64,000 bases of DNA from the NCBI RefSeq assembly GCF_030499575.1, contig NZ_JASTLC010000001.1:9634001-9698000 (forward strand), read 5' to 3'. The stretch is from Streptomyces sp. DG2A-72 (GTDB taxonomy: Bacteria > Actinomycetota > Actinomycetes > Streptomycetales > Streptomycetaceae). The stretch's first letter is position 1. Each line of letters starts with the position of its first letter. This document shows, piece after piece, positions 17,104-24,039 of the stretch. The notes beneath the pieces were generated by a model that searched no databases, was not told the origin of the DNA, and saw only the letters and a program-made list of their open reading frames with translations. The translations under genes and the position numbers were made by a program.

Positions 17104-17820
17104 TCACCGGGGAAGTCGGCGCTCCCCGGCCCAGGTCAGCAGGTCGTCCACCGGCCAGGTGGTGACCACCCGTTCCGCGGGCACCCCGCACTGCTCCGCC
17201 CGGGCGCAGCCGAGGATCTGCCAGTCCAGCTGGCCCGGTGCGTGCGCGTCGGTGTCGATCGAGAACAGCACGTCCGCCTCCACGGCCCGGCGCAGCAGCC
17301 GCCGCGGCGGGTCGAGCCGCTCCGGACGACTGTTGATCTCCAGCGCCGTACCCGTCTCGGCGCACGCGGCGAACACCTCGTCCGCATCGAACCGCGACTC
17401 CGGCCGCGGGTCGCTGTCACCCCGCCCGATGATCAGCCGTCCCGTGCAGTGCCCGAGAATGTCCGACAGCGGATTGCGTACGGCGGCCACCATGCGGCGC
17501 GTCATGGCGCGGGCGTCCATCCGGAGCTTGGAGTGCGCCGACACCACCACGACGTCGAGCCGGTCCAGCAGCTCCGGCTCCTGGTCCAGCGAGCCGTCCT
17601 CGAGGATGTCGCATTCGATGCCGGTGAGCAGCCGGAACGGCGCCCACTGCTCGTTCAGCTCCGCCACCACGTCCAACTGCGCACGCAACCGATCGGCGGA
17701 CAGGCCACGAGCCACGGTCAGCCGGGGCGAGTGATCGGTCAGGACCGCCCACTCATGGCCGAGCCGTGCCGCGGTCCGGCCCATCTCCCTGATCGAACTG
17801 CCGCCGTCCGACCAGTCGGA
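17104..17820 (-). pseudogene. PHP-domain phosphoesterase, 3' half (split by element)
   Basis: This is the C-terminal two thirds of a PHP-domain protein related to the PHP part of PolX. Metal-site motifs are LTDHSPRL, SAHSKLR, GHCTGR and DTDAHAPG. Read upstream of the internal ATG at 17784, the sequence continues as SDWSDGGSSIRE and then meets a TAA beyond 17820. Its missing N-terminus lies at 27951-28282. Joining the two across the 14-bp core restores one protein of about 345 residues. An independent start at 17784 would make a protein lacking the first metal site. Confidence 0.9.
17807..17820. mobile_element. Left attachment core of integrated element
   Basis: TCCGACCAGTCGGA, identical to 27951-27964. 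It is nearly palindromic around a central CA, as expected for a large serine integrase crossover site, and lies inside the PHP-gene coding sequence. Confidence 0.85.
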
Positions 17821-18160
17821 TTCTTAGATCGACTCCCAGCCTACTCCGAGGCCTGCAGCAGTAGGACCAGTACTTATCCCGTGTCCTGGGCTATCTGCGG
17901 CGATGCCGCAAGAGCCCGGCTGACCTGGGCAGATGAGTCACCGTTGGTTCAGGTCGATTCCGGTCGTTTCTGGGTGTCATGAGTCCCGGGCGTGTCCTTA
18001 GAGGGGCGGAGCGTCTTGCCCAGCAGGCAAACTCGCCAGCGGATTGCCCCCGATGCAAAACCACTCCCAAATTGCCTCAAGTCAAGGGTTGCGCGGGCCA
18101 GTTGGGACACTGGTCGAGGTGTAGATTGGGACATACAACCGCAAAGGAGGTGTGATCGCT
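17821..18160. other. Left end of the element, no gene seen
   Basis: These 340 bases hold no convincing coding frame. A possible -10 (TAGATT, 18122-18127) stands before the AAAGGAGG ribosome-binding site of the first small gene. This stretch includes the left arm of the attachment site. Confidence 0.4.
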
Positions 18161-18385
18161 ATGCACACGCCCGCGAAAGGCCCGCAGCTGTACGACATCC
18201 GGCACGCCTTCGACACGCTGAAGGAGTACGGCGGGCTAGAACGCCTGCGCAATCACCTGGATGGAATGGCCGGTGCGGACGACTCCCCGGTCCTGCCGGA
18301 CTACCTCGCCGACCAGTTCTATGAGTGGAGCGGAGCACGCCCGACCACTATCGCCGACGCTGCGAAGATCCTCCGCGACAGCTAA
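18161..18385 (+). CDS. Element-borne small hypothetical protein
   Basis: 74 residues starting MHTPAKGPQLYDI. The ATG at 18161 lies 10 bases after AAAGGAGG; the in-frame GTG at 18152 is too close. It is soluble and has a helical composition. The family is not recognised. It is the first gene at the left end of the element and is followed 52 bp later by another small gene, probably in one transcript ended by the terminator near 18700. Confidence 0.65.
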   Translation: MHTPAKGPQLYDIRHAFDTLKEYGGLERLRNHLDGMAGADDSPVLPDYLADQFYEWSGARPTTIADAAKILRDS

Positions 18386-18437
18386 AAGGGGGCGCTCCTT
18401 CTCGACAGGGCTGTGATCACCATGGGGAGTGACAGAC

Positions 18438-18635
18438 ATGGGAATGAATTTCGACCACCTGGACGTCCATGTGACTCCGGAAGACATCGAGGCCGCCAAG
18501 GTCATGGGCGCTACCCCCAATGAGGTCATGGAGGCGGCGATCCATACCGCCTTGGACCGTGAAGGAATCCCGCGCGAAGGGCGCAGGGTCAAAGTGACAG
18601 GAAAGAACATCGAAATCTCCTACCAGGCAAGGTGA
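18438..18635 (+). CDS. Element-borne small hypothetical protein
   Basis: 65 residues beginning MGMNFDHLDVHVTPEDIEA. The ATG at 18438 is 8 bases after GGGGAG; a GTG at 18429 overlaps that site. The C-terminal half is basic (REGRRVKVTGKNIE). No known family is seen. It is probably co-transcribed with the 74-residue gene before it. Confidence 0.6.
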   Translation: MGMNFDHLDVHVTPEDIEAAKVMGATPNEVMEAAIHTALDREGIPREGRRVKVTGKNIEISYQAR

Positions 18636-18679
18636 GCCGCACGGGGACGAAAGGCTGGTCCCAGAAACGACAACGTCTG

Positions 18680-18704
18680 CCCCCGCCACGACGGGCCTCT
18701 TTTT
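18680..18704 (+). terminator. Probable intrinsic terminator
   Basis: A short hairpin (CCCG/CGGG at 18682-18695) is followed by CTCTTTTT. It lies after the two small plus-strand genes and is one of the few T-runs in the window. Confidence 0.5.
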
Positions 18705-18709
18705 CGCGG

Positions 18710-18829
18710 TCAGCTCCACACGACGAAGCCGCACCGGCCGCACGTCCAGCGCACGAGCCTCCCGGCCCCGGTGCCGACCATGGTGCCGCCGCACCATCGA
18801 CGGCAGGGAAGCGCGACCGGGCTACTCAA
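18710..18829 (-). CDS. Possible zinc-ribbon mini-protein
   Basis: A 39-codon frame with a TTG start at 18829 that overlaps the TAG of the upstream gene (18822-18824). It encodes CRRWCGGTM and, later, WTCGRCGFVVWS, two cysteine pairs in zinc-ribbon spacing. The cysteine pattern and the overlap support a real gene. The unusual start and lack of a recognised family keep confidence low. Confidence 0.4.
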   Translation of the reverse strand: MSSPVALPCRRWCGGTMVGTGAGRLVRWTCGRCGFVVWS

Positions 18830-19058
18830 CGGGCTCGGGCTCGGCCGGAGCCTGCATAGCCTCGGCCATCCGCTCGGCCACGTCTGCGCGGACCATGCCC
18901 AGGTGCACGTAGGCCGTGCCACTGTGGGTCACCATCGGGCGCACGCTGCCCCAGACGCTCTCAGGGAGCCCGAGACCGGCGAGGGCCTCCCGGATGGCCT
19001 CCGACGCGGCGGAGGCCGCCTTACGACCGTCTCGGTAGGTCTGCATGTCCATCGGCAT
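18822..19058 (-). CDS. Element-borne hypothetical protein
   Basis: 78 residues starting MPMDMQTYRDGRKAASAASE. The ATG at 19058 overlaps the stop of the upstream gene as TGATG, so translation is coupled. It is rich in Ala and helical, with conserved-looking VWGSVRPMVTHSGTAYVHLG in the middle. No known family was recognised. It is part of a two- or three-gene minus-strand unit. Confidence 0.65.
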   Translation of the reverse strand: MPMDMQTYRDGRKAASAASEAIREALAGLGLPESVWGSVRPMVTHSGTAYVHLGMVRADVAERMAEAMQAPAEPEPVE

Positions 19059-19267
19059 CAGTGCACTCCCGAGGCGTGATCGCGGACCTCGGTGGCATGC
19101 CTGGCGGCCTGGGTGATGTCGCCCTTGCGCTTCGCGGCGTTGAGCTGTCTCCAGTTGGCCGCGCACACCTTGCAGCCGGGAACCGGTACGCAGTCCAGTA
19201 GCCACGCTTCGAAGCCCACGGGCAGCGCTACAGGCGGTTCCTGTGTCGTCTTGTGCTTCGTGGCCAT
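19058..19267 (-). CDS. Element-borne hypothetical protein with CxxC
   Basis: 69 residues starting MATKHKTTQEPPVALPVG, with one CKVC pair and a basic C-terminal half. Small proteins of this style are common in actinomycete integrative elements and phages. It is the first gene of the minus-strand pair and is divergent from the DUF6879/Scr1 module. Function unknown. Confidence 0.65.
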   Translation of the reverse strand: MATKHKTTQEPPVALPVGFEAWLLDCVPVPGCKVCAANWRQLNAAKRKGDITQAARHATEVRDHASGVH

Positions 19268-19336
19268 GGCTGCTCCCCGACTTGGCTGTACTCCGTGTCC
19301 CGCACGCTAGGGACGTGGGACCTGACGCCTCAAGCG

Positions 19337-19353
19337 ATGTTCACGAATGTTCA
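19337..19353. promoter_or_regulatory. Tandem ATGTTCA repeats
   Basis: ATGTTCA occurs at 19337-19343 and 19347-19353, 10 bp apart, in the divergent region between the small minus-strand genes and the Scr1 module. Same-face spacing suggests regulator binding, perhaps by an element-borne XRE protein. Confidence 0.35.
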
Positions 19354-19461
19354 GGCCCGCATATTTGCCCTAGCCACTGGCTACTTGGTGGCCTTGACTT
19401 GACCTCCATGCCAGGCAAGAGTTGCGAACATTGGTGCACGACGGAGGAGTTGGAGGAAGCC

Positions 19462-19722
19462 ATGGCTCTACAGTTCATCGGCATCGACCCGAACACGGGA
19501 GAAGGGGAGAGCCCCACCGTGTGGGCCGACCAGGAGCGAGGGGAACTCGTCTTCCAGGGCTGGAAGGCCGGGCCCGAACTTGAGGCTGAGTGCGCGGACT
19601 TCAAGGTCCCCGGTCACGCGAAGGGCATCCCGGAGCATGAGGCAGTGATCCGGATCCCGGCCAGGATGGTGCAGATCGTCAGGGAGGCATGCGATGCCAT
19701 CGAGCGTCCCCACCTGGGATGA
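19462..19722 (+). CDS. Small hypothetical protein of the DUF6879/Scr1 module
   Basis: 86 residues beginning MALQFIGIDPNTGEGESPTV and ending IVREACDAIERPHLG. The ATG at 19462 follows GGAGGAAG. Its 3' end overlaps the DUF6879 gene by 29 bp, so the two are coupled. Proteins with this GIDPxTG...SPTVW pattern are usually found immediately before DUF6879 genes in Streptomyces. The role is unknown; the conserved trio suggests a joint toxin-antitoxin-like or regulatory function. Confidence 0.75.
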   Translation: MALQFIGIDPNTGEGESPTVWADQERGELVFQGWKAGPELEAECADFKVPGHAKGIPEHEAVIRIPARMVQIVREACDAIERPHLG

Positions 19723-20221
19723 ACTACTTGGCTCGGCGAGCCGGTCCGCTGTCCACTTGGAGATGCGCGATTCCTACGCGGTGGACTACGAGACGGGACC
19801 GTTCGCCGACTGGCGGGCCGGTGTCCACCTCGACCCTGAGGACCGCGAGTCATGGTGGCGGCCCTGGCACTCCCTGATCACGGACACGGTCGCCCGAGGC
19901 GTTGTTGTACGACGCGCCCGGATCGTGTCGGAGCCGGTGAGCGAGTACACCCGGTTCCTGTACGACGGCACGTTCAAGAACATCGTGGCCGGTGAGCAGG
20001 TCCGGTGGCTGCCCAGACGGCGGGCTTCCGACATCGCGTTGCCAGGGAACGATTACTGGCTGATCGACGACCGCCTGATCCGATGGAATCACTTCACAGG
20101 TGACGGCGCGTCGGCTGGCGGGGAGATCAGCGAGGACCCGGCCGCCGCGAAGCTCTGCGCCGACGCCTTCGAGGCGGTCTGGGAGCGAGCAGTCCCGCAC
20201 GAGAACTACAAGATCAGCTAG
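19694..20221 (+). CDS. DUF6879 family protein
   Basis: 175 residues with the DUF6879 signatures SAVHLEMRDSY, VRRARIVSEPVSEYTRF, VRWLPRRRASDIALPGND and ADAFEAVWERAVPHENY. It overlaps the preceding small gene and is followed 24 bp later by an XRE/DUF5753 regulator. DUF6879 has no established activity. Its constant pairing with Scr1-type regulators makes it a candidate effector or partner controlled by that regulator. Confidence 0.88.
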   Translation: MPSSVPTWDELLGSASRSAVHLEMRDSYAVDYETGPFADWRAGVHLDPEDRESWWRPWHSLITDTVARGVVVRRARIVSEPVSEYTRFLYDGTFKNIVAGEQVRWLPRRRASDIALPGNDYWLIDDRLIRWNHFTGDGASAGGEISEDPAAAKLCADAFEAVWERAVPHENYKIS

Positions 20222-20245
20222 CGCGAGGGTTGACCAGGCCAGCTC

Positions 20246-21097
20246 ATGCCCATCTCCCCATCCTCCGCCGCCCAGGCCGCGCGAAACGGTGTCGCACAAC
20301 GGCTGCGAGAACTGCGTGCCGAGGCGGGGCTCACGGGCACTGAGCTGGCCGCCCGCTGCGGCTGGACGCACCCCAAGACGTCCAGGATCGAGAACGCCCG
20401 CACCCCGCCGTCCCCCGACGACATCCGGCGATGGTGCCAGGTATGCGGCGCGGACGACCAGGCGGCCGACATCATCGCCCAGTCGCACAACGCCGAGTCG
20501 ATGTACGTCGAGTGGCGCCGACAGCTCCGCTCCGGCCTGAAGCAGCTCCAGAACAGCTACGTGCCGCTGTTCCAGGCAACCAGCATCTTCCGCGTGTACT
20601 CCGCCACGCTCGTACCCGGCCTGTTGCAGACCGAGGGTTACGCCACGGGCCTGATGACGCTGATCGCGGGCTTCCGGGAGATCCCCAACGACGTCGCGGA
20701 AGCCGTCGCCGCCCGCCTCGAACGCTCTCGGGTCGTGCACGAGCAGGGGCGGCGGTTCGTCCTGGTCGTCGAGGAGTCCGCCCTGCACCACCAGGTCGCC
20801 GATGCTGACTCCATGGCCGCACAGCTCGGCTACCTGCTGACCGCTGGGGCGCTCCCCGCCGTGTCCCTGGGCGTGATCCCGAAGGCCACGCCTTCGCGGA
20901 CGATCTGGCCCATGGAGACCTTCCACGCGTACGACGACACGCTCGTGTCCGTCGAGCTGATGTCGGCCCGCGTCACCGTCACGCAGCCCAGCGACATCGC
21001 CCTGTACCTGGGAGCCTTCGAGCAGCTTCGCGGCATGGCCGTGTACGGCGCCGACGCGCGCGCACTGATCGTCAAGGCCATCGACGCACTCGGCTAG
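20246..21097 (+). CDS. Scr1-type XRE regulator with DUF5753
   Basis: 283 residues. The N-terminal HTH (about 20-75, LRELRAEAGLTGTELAARCG and HPKTSRIENARTPPS) is followed by the DUF5753 domain (from YVPLFQATSIFRVYSATLVP). This is the Scr1 family, described in S. coelicolor as antitoxin-like partner of Scr2 (DUF397) and an activator of antibiotic production when overexpressed. Here no DUF397 partner is present and DUF6879 takes its place. It may regulate the module and other element genes. Confidence 0.9.
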   Translation: MPISPSSAAQAARNGVAQRLRELRAEAGLTGTELAARCGWTHPKTSRIENARTPPSPDDIRRWCQVCGADDQAADIIAQSHNAESMYVEWRRQLRSGLKQLQNSYVPLFQATSIFRVYSATLVPGLLQTEGYATGLMTLIAGFREIPNDVAEAVAARLERSRVVHEQGRRFVLVVEESALHHQVADADSMAAQLGYLLTAGALPAVSLGVIPKATPSRTIWPMETFHAYDDTLVSVELMSARVTVTQPSDIALYLGAFEQLRGMAVYGADARALIVKAIDALG

Positions 21098-21205
21098 GGA
21101 AATTTTCAAGCGGGGAGGGAAACGCGGGAGAGCCGGGGTCGACCGCCCGCTCAACCGTCACGTCGACACCCCGCCCCCCGGGGGGCACTGGCACAATGCC
21201 TCGCC

Positions 21206-21787
21206 ATGGATGGGGAGATTGTGAGCGCGGTGGCCGGATTGGCGGGCGCTGCGCTGGGCATGGTCGGTGGGTACATCGGCGGTCGGGCTCAGGCGCGAGG
21301 CACGGTCGAGGGGGTGGAGCTACAGCTCGCTGGCCAGCAAGCAGAGGTGTCCCGGCAGGCCGAACTGGATGCTTGTGCTCTGTTCGTTGATACCTGCAAT
21401 CGCGGGCTGCTCACGTTGGGTCACCTGCGGAGCATCGCCGAACTTGACGATGACCAAGTACAGACGCTGAGCACCTACGGCGTCGGCTCGCGCGACGAGC
21501 TTCTGCGGGAGCTGCGAGGCATACAGGACGAATGTCTCTTGCGGCAGACCACACTCTTTCTCCGAGTGCCAGCAACCTTCGCGGAAGAAGCCATAGCAGT
21601 TCGCCAAGCCTTTATGTCGGCTTCGGATGGAATGATGCGATGGTGCGCAGCGCTAATAGGCAGAACTGAGGACCAACAGGAATGGCGTCGAGAAGCTCTA
21701 ACAAGGCTATCGATGTATGGACGATTGTTGACGAGGTTCAGCACTGATGCACAGAAGCGCTACTCGTCGAACCGTCGAGCTACTTGA
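21206..21787 (+). CDS. Hypothetical membrane-anchored protein
   Basis: 193 residues. The N-terminus has one short membrane segment with a glycine-zipper pattern (AGLAGAALGMVGGYIGGRAQ). The rest is helical and charged, probably cytosolic (for example DELLRELRGIQDECLLRQTT). No known family. Codon use is clearly less GC-biased than in the host genes, which fits acquisition with the element. Its end overlaps the convergent small membrane protein by 8 bp. Confidence 0.65.
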   Translation: MDGEIVSAVAGLAGAALGMVGGYIGGRAQARGTVEGVELQLAGQQAEVSRQAELDACALFVDTCNRGLLTLGHLRSIAELDDDQVQTLSTYGVGSRDELLRELRGIQDECLLRQTTLFLRVPATFAEEAIAVRQAFMSASDGMMRWCAALIGRTEDQQEWRREALTRLSMYGRLLTRFSTDAQKRYSSNRRAT

Positions 21788-22010
21788 GCAACGCCATGAT
21801 TGCTACCAACAGGCTCAGGATTGCGGCGAGTTCTGCTGCCATCGTGAGCCACGCACGACGATCGACGCCATCGTCGCCGGTCTGCCCAGCCGTGGTGGCG
21901 CGAGCCCGTGCGTGACGGACGAGTAACCGGATTCCACGGAACAACGCAAAGCTGAAAGCAACGACGGCCACGACGAAGATCAAGCAGACAGCGATGATGA
22001 CGAATTCCAC
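21780..22010 (-). CDS. Small two-helix membrane protein
   Basis: 76 residues with a GTG start. There are two hydrophobic helices (VIIAVCLIFVVAVVAFSFAL near the start and ELAAILSLLVAIMALL at the end) joined by a basic loop RHARARATTAGQTGDDGVD. Length and layout are holin-like, but no holin family signature was recognised and no lysin is nearby. It lies between the regulatory module and the head genes. Confidence 0.55.
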   Translation of the reverse strand: MEFVIIAVCLIFVVAVVAFSFALFRGIRLLVRHARARATTAGQTGDDGVDRRAWLTMAAELAAILSLLVAIMALLK

Positions 22011-22166
22011 ACGCGCCCCTGGCTGAGACAGATCAAGACGAAGATCGTCGCGCGATATCGCAGCTCGATCCTCCGTGCATCGTTCCAGCTACGTGGTCCG
22101 GCGTGGCCCCCATTCGTCGCTGCGCACCCCTGAAGGGGTGAATCGCGGGCCTTGCGGGAACGAGTG

Positions 22167-22208
22167 CTCCTTCCACAGCGTTGCGTCGTGCCGTTGCCGT
22201 GGAAGGAG
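22167..22208. terminator. 10-bp perfect stem downstream of head genes
   Basis: Arms CTCCTTCCAC (22167-22176) and GTGGAAGGAG (22199-22208) with a 22-bp loop, just past the 3' end of the minus-strand prohead-protease gene. A smaller hairpin, CACCCCTGAAGGGGTG, lies near 22125-22140. Confidence 0.5.
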
Positions 22209-22226
22209 TCTCGGCGCGAGGGGGGC

Positions 22227-22871
22227 TTACAGGGCAAGCCCCAGGCGAAGAAGGAGCCCGCGCAGATACGTCGCCCGTTCGCCAGGAGTGAGACTCCCGA
22301 GGAGAGCAGACCGGACACCGACCGACGTGGACTCATAGGCGGGTGTCAGCACGGGCCCCGCCTCGAAGAGATCCACCGCCTGCAAGGTGCGCAGGACGTC
22401 CTCGCCCCGGTAGGCCATGTCGATGGCGCGGTCGACGTCGAGGGCACGGCCCTTGCTGTCCACCCACGATTCCCGACGGACCCGGAAGGCGAAGCTCATG
22501 CCGGAGATGGCCCCGGCGGCGACGGCTTCGCGGACGGCTTCGGCGGAGTCGGAGGTGAAGAGACGGGCCTCGACGTACAGCCCGTGCGTGTCCTCCCGAG
22601 TGACCGTCATAGCCCCGATCGGCAGGGTGCCCACCTTCGGATCCCGCCCATGGTTGTACTGGATCTTCGGAGTCCGACGGGTGAGGCTTTCGGCGAACGC
22701 CCCCGGTGCTACTTGCTCCCTGAACTGAACGCCCAACTCTCGTACGAGAGTTGGCGTGTTCCAGGTAGCGGCGTATCCCGCGAGGGTGCGCCCATCGCCG
22801 GCCGGGTCGGTGACCTGGTCGGCGAGGCGCTCCTCGACACCCCCCGTCTGAAACAGTTGTGTCGCTGTCAT
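22227..22871 (-). CDS. HK97-family prohead protease
   Basis: 214 residues with the typical features of the HK97 prohead (maturation) serine protease: AGYAATWNTPTLV, the motif QYNHGRDPKVG with the histidine, and GISGMSF-like sequence (AISGMSFAFRV) around the catalytic serine. It should cleave capsid scaffold segments during head maturation. It appears intact. In tailed phages this gene usually comes before the capsid gene; here it follows it, 9 bp downstream. Confidence 0.9.
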   Translation of the reverse strand: MTATQLFQTGGVEERLADQVTDPAGDGRTLAGYAATWNTPTLVRELGVQFREQVAPGAFAESLTRRTPKIQYNHGRDPKVGTLPIGAMTVTREDTHGLYVEARLFTSDSAEAVREAVAAGAISGMSFAFRVRRESWVDSKGRALDVDRAIDMAYRGEDVLRTLQAVDLFEAGPVLTPAYESTSVGVRSALLGSLTPGERATYLRGLLLRLGLAL

Positions 22872-22880
22872 CCCGTCACC

Positions 22881-23730
22881 TCACGCCGTGGTGGCGACGT
22901 TGAGCAGACGGAACGCCTGGGGCACGACGACGTCGCTTCCGGTACGGAAGGTGAGGAACGCGTGTCGCTGTGCCGTCGGCCGCCGGTTTGCGCCGTAGGC
23001 GGGCAGGATCTCCAGTGTGGCCCCGATACGGTCGACGATGACGAACTGCTGGAAGTTGCCGTACAGGAGCGCGTAGTTGGTTGCGGTCGCGGCCGGGTTG
23101 ATCGAGCCGTCCATGTTCGACAGTTCCGTCCAGCGCTTGCCGATGAACTGCGGCGGGTCGTTGCGCAGCTCCGGGAACTTCAGCGAGCCGTTCGCCGTCT
23201 CCATCTGCCGGAACGTGTTCGCCGTGGCGATGTGCGACACGAACTGAGCGTTGGCGGAGAAGCGCGGCCCCAGTGAGTTCACGAGGTTGTACGGGTCGGC
23301 GGAAGCCAGGGCTTCGGTGCCCGCTCCGGCGACGACACTGCCGGGCACGGCGGCGACGGCGGTGATGACACCCTTCGGCTGCCCCGTGCCCGTCCCCGTC
23401 GTGTAGGCGGTGGCCTGGAGCTGGTCAGCCGCGTCCATGATGACCATGCGGAGCTGGCCGAGGAAGTCGATGGCGTCCATGCCGACCTCGTACGAGTACA
23501 GGACATCGACGTCGCCCATGTGCACCGGAATGCTCGGGTCGTCGAGTTCGACCTCCGCGGCGGAGGCTTCGGCGTGCTCGGCCTTCCACTCGGCCGTGGT
23601 CCCAGCGCTGGTTACGCCCTGCCACGCATTCGTAGTTCGGGCTCGTCCAGATCTCATCGAAGGCCCCGGCCATAGCCTTCGTGATCGCCTCCACATATTT
23701 CAGCAGAAGCGGATTGATGTCGTTGTCCAT
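22881..23730 (-). pseudogene. HK97-fold major capsid protein, truncated and frameshifted
   Basis: The C-terminal part is a clear HK97-type capsid: NAWQGVTSAGTTAEWKAE, YSYEVGMDAIDFLGQL, GPRFSANAQF and VVPQAFRLLN. A plausible N-terminus, MDNDINPLLLKYVEAITKAM, starts at 23730 in another frame; the two frames cross near 23630. Total length is about 280 residues against roughly 400 expected, so the N-arm and delta domain seem deleted. The capsid frame alone could start at 23696, but without a ribosome-binding site. Probably nonfunctional. Confidence 0.8.
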
Positions 23731-23751
23731 GATGCTCTCGCTCGTCCTCTC

Positions 23752-23913
23752 TCATAGCTTGGAAGTGGTCGTGTTACGACTTCGCGGCGGACCACGGTTA
23801 CGGTGTCTGCGACTACGCCCATAAGGCGAGTGGTCATCGGCGTCGGCGTCGGCGACGGTTTCGGTGTCAGTGAAGGTGTCGGTTTCGGTGAAGGTCGCCG
23901 CTCCTGGTGGCAT
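23752..23913 (-). CDS. Possible 53-residue low-complexity protein
   Basis: Starts MPPGAATFTETDTFTDTETV, with a Thr/Asp/Glu-rich tandem motif caused by a GGTGTC/GGTTTC-type nucleotide repeat, then a basic tail (RSRRHRNRGPPRSRN). An AAGGGA precedes the ATG. It fills the gap before the capsid relic. Low complexity and lack of homologues that I recognise make it doubtful. Confidence 0.35.
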   Translation of the reverse strand: MPPGAATFTETDTFTDTETVADADADDHSPYGRSRRHRNRGPPRSRNTTTSKL

Positions 23914-23943
23914 GCAATCCCTTCGGTTGTCCCGGTTCTTGTC

Positions 23944-23975
23944 CCTGTCCCGCCGTTAAAGAACGGCGGGACGGG
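23944..23975. terminator. Strong hairpin between ATPase and capsid relic
   Basis: TCCCGCCGTT-AAAG-AACGGCGGGA is a perfect 10-bp stem with a four-base loop, extended by four more pairs (one G-T). It lies 65 bp beyond the stop of the ATPase gene on the minus strand. It may terminate or attenuate transcription into the head genes, or protect an RNA end. Confidence 0.6.
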
Positions 23976-24039
23976 AGAGGCTGGGCGGAAGGATGAGGGA
24001 CTAGCTGAGACTCGTGAGACTCGGCTTAGTTTCCCGGCC

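Noticed and set aside
17104..17784. C-terminal PHP fragment as an independent gene
   Set aside because: Its coding sequence continues upstream of the ATG into the att core, and the missing first part lies at the other end of the element.
21780..22010. Holin
   Set aside because: Length and two helices fit, but no holin family signature and no lysin or spanin is nearby, so only a small membrane protein is called.
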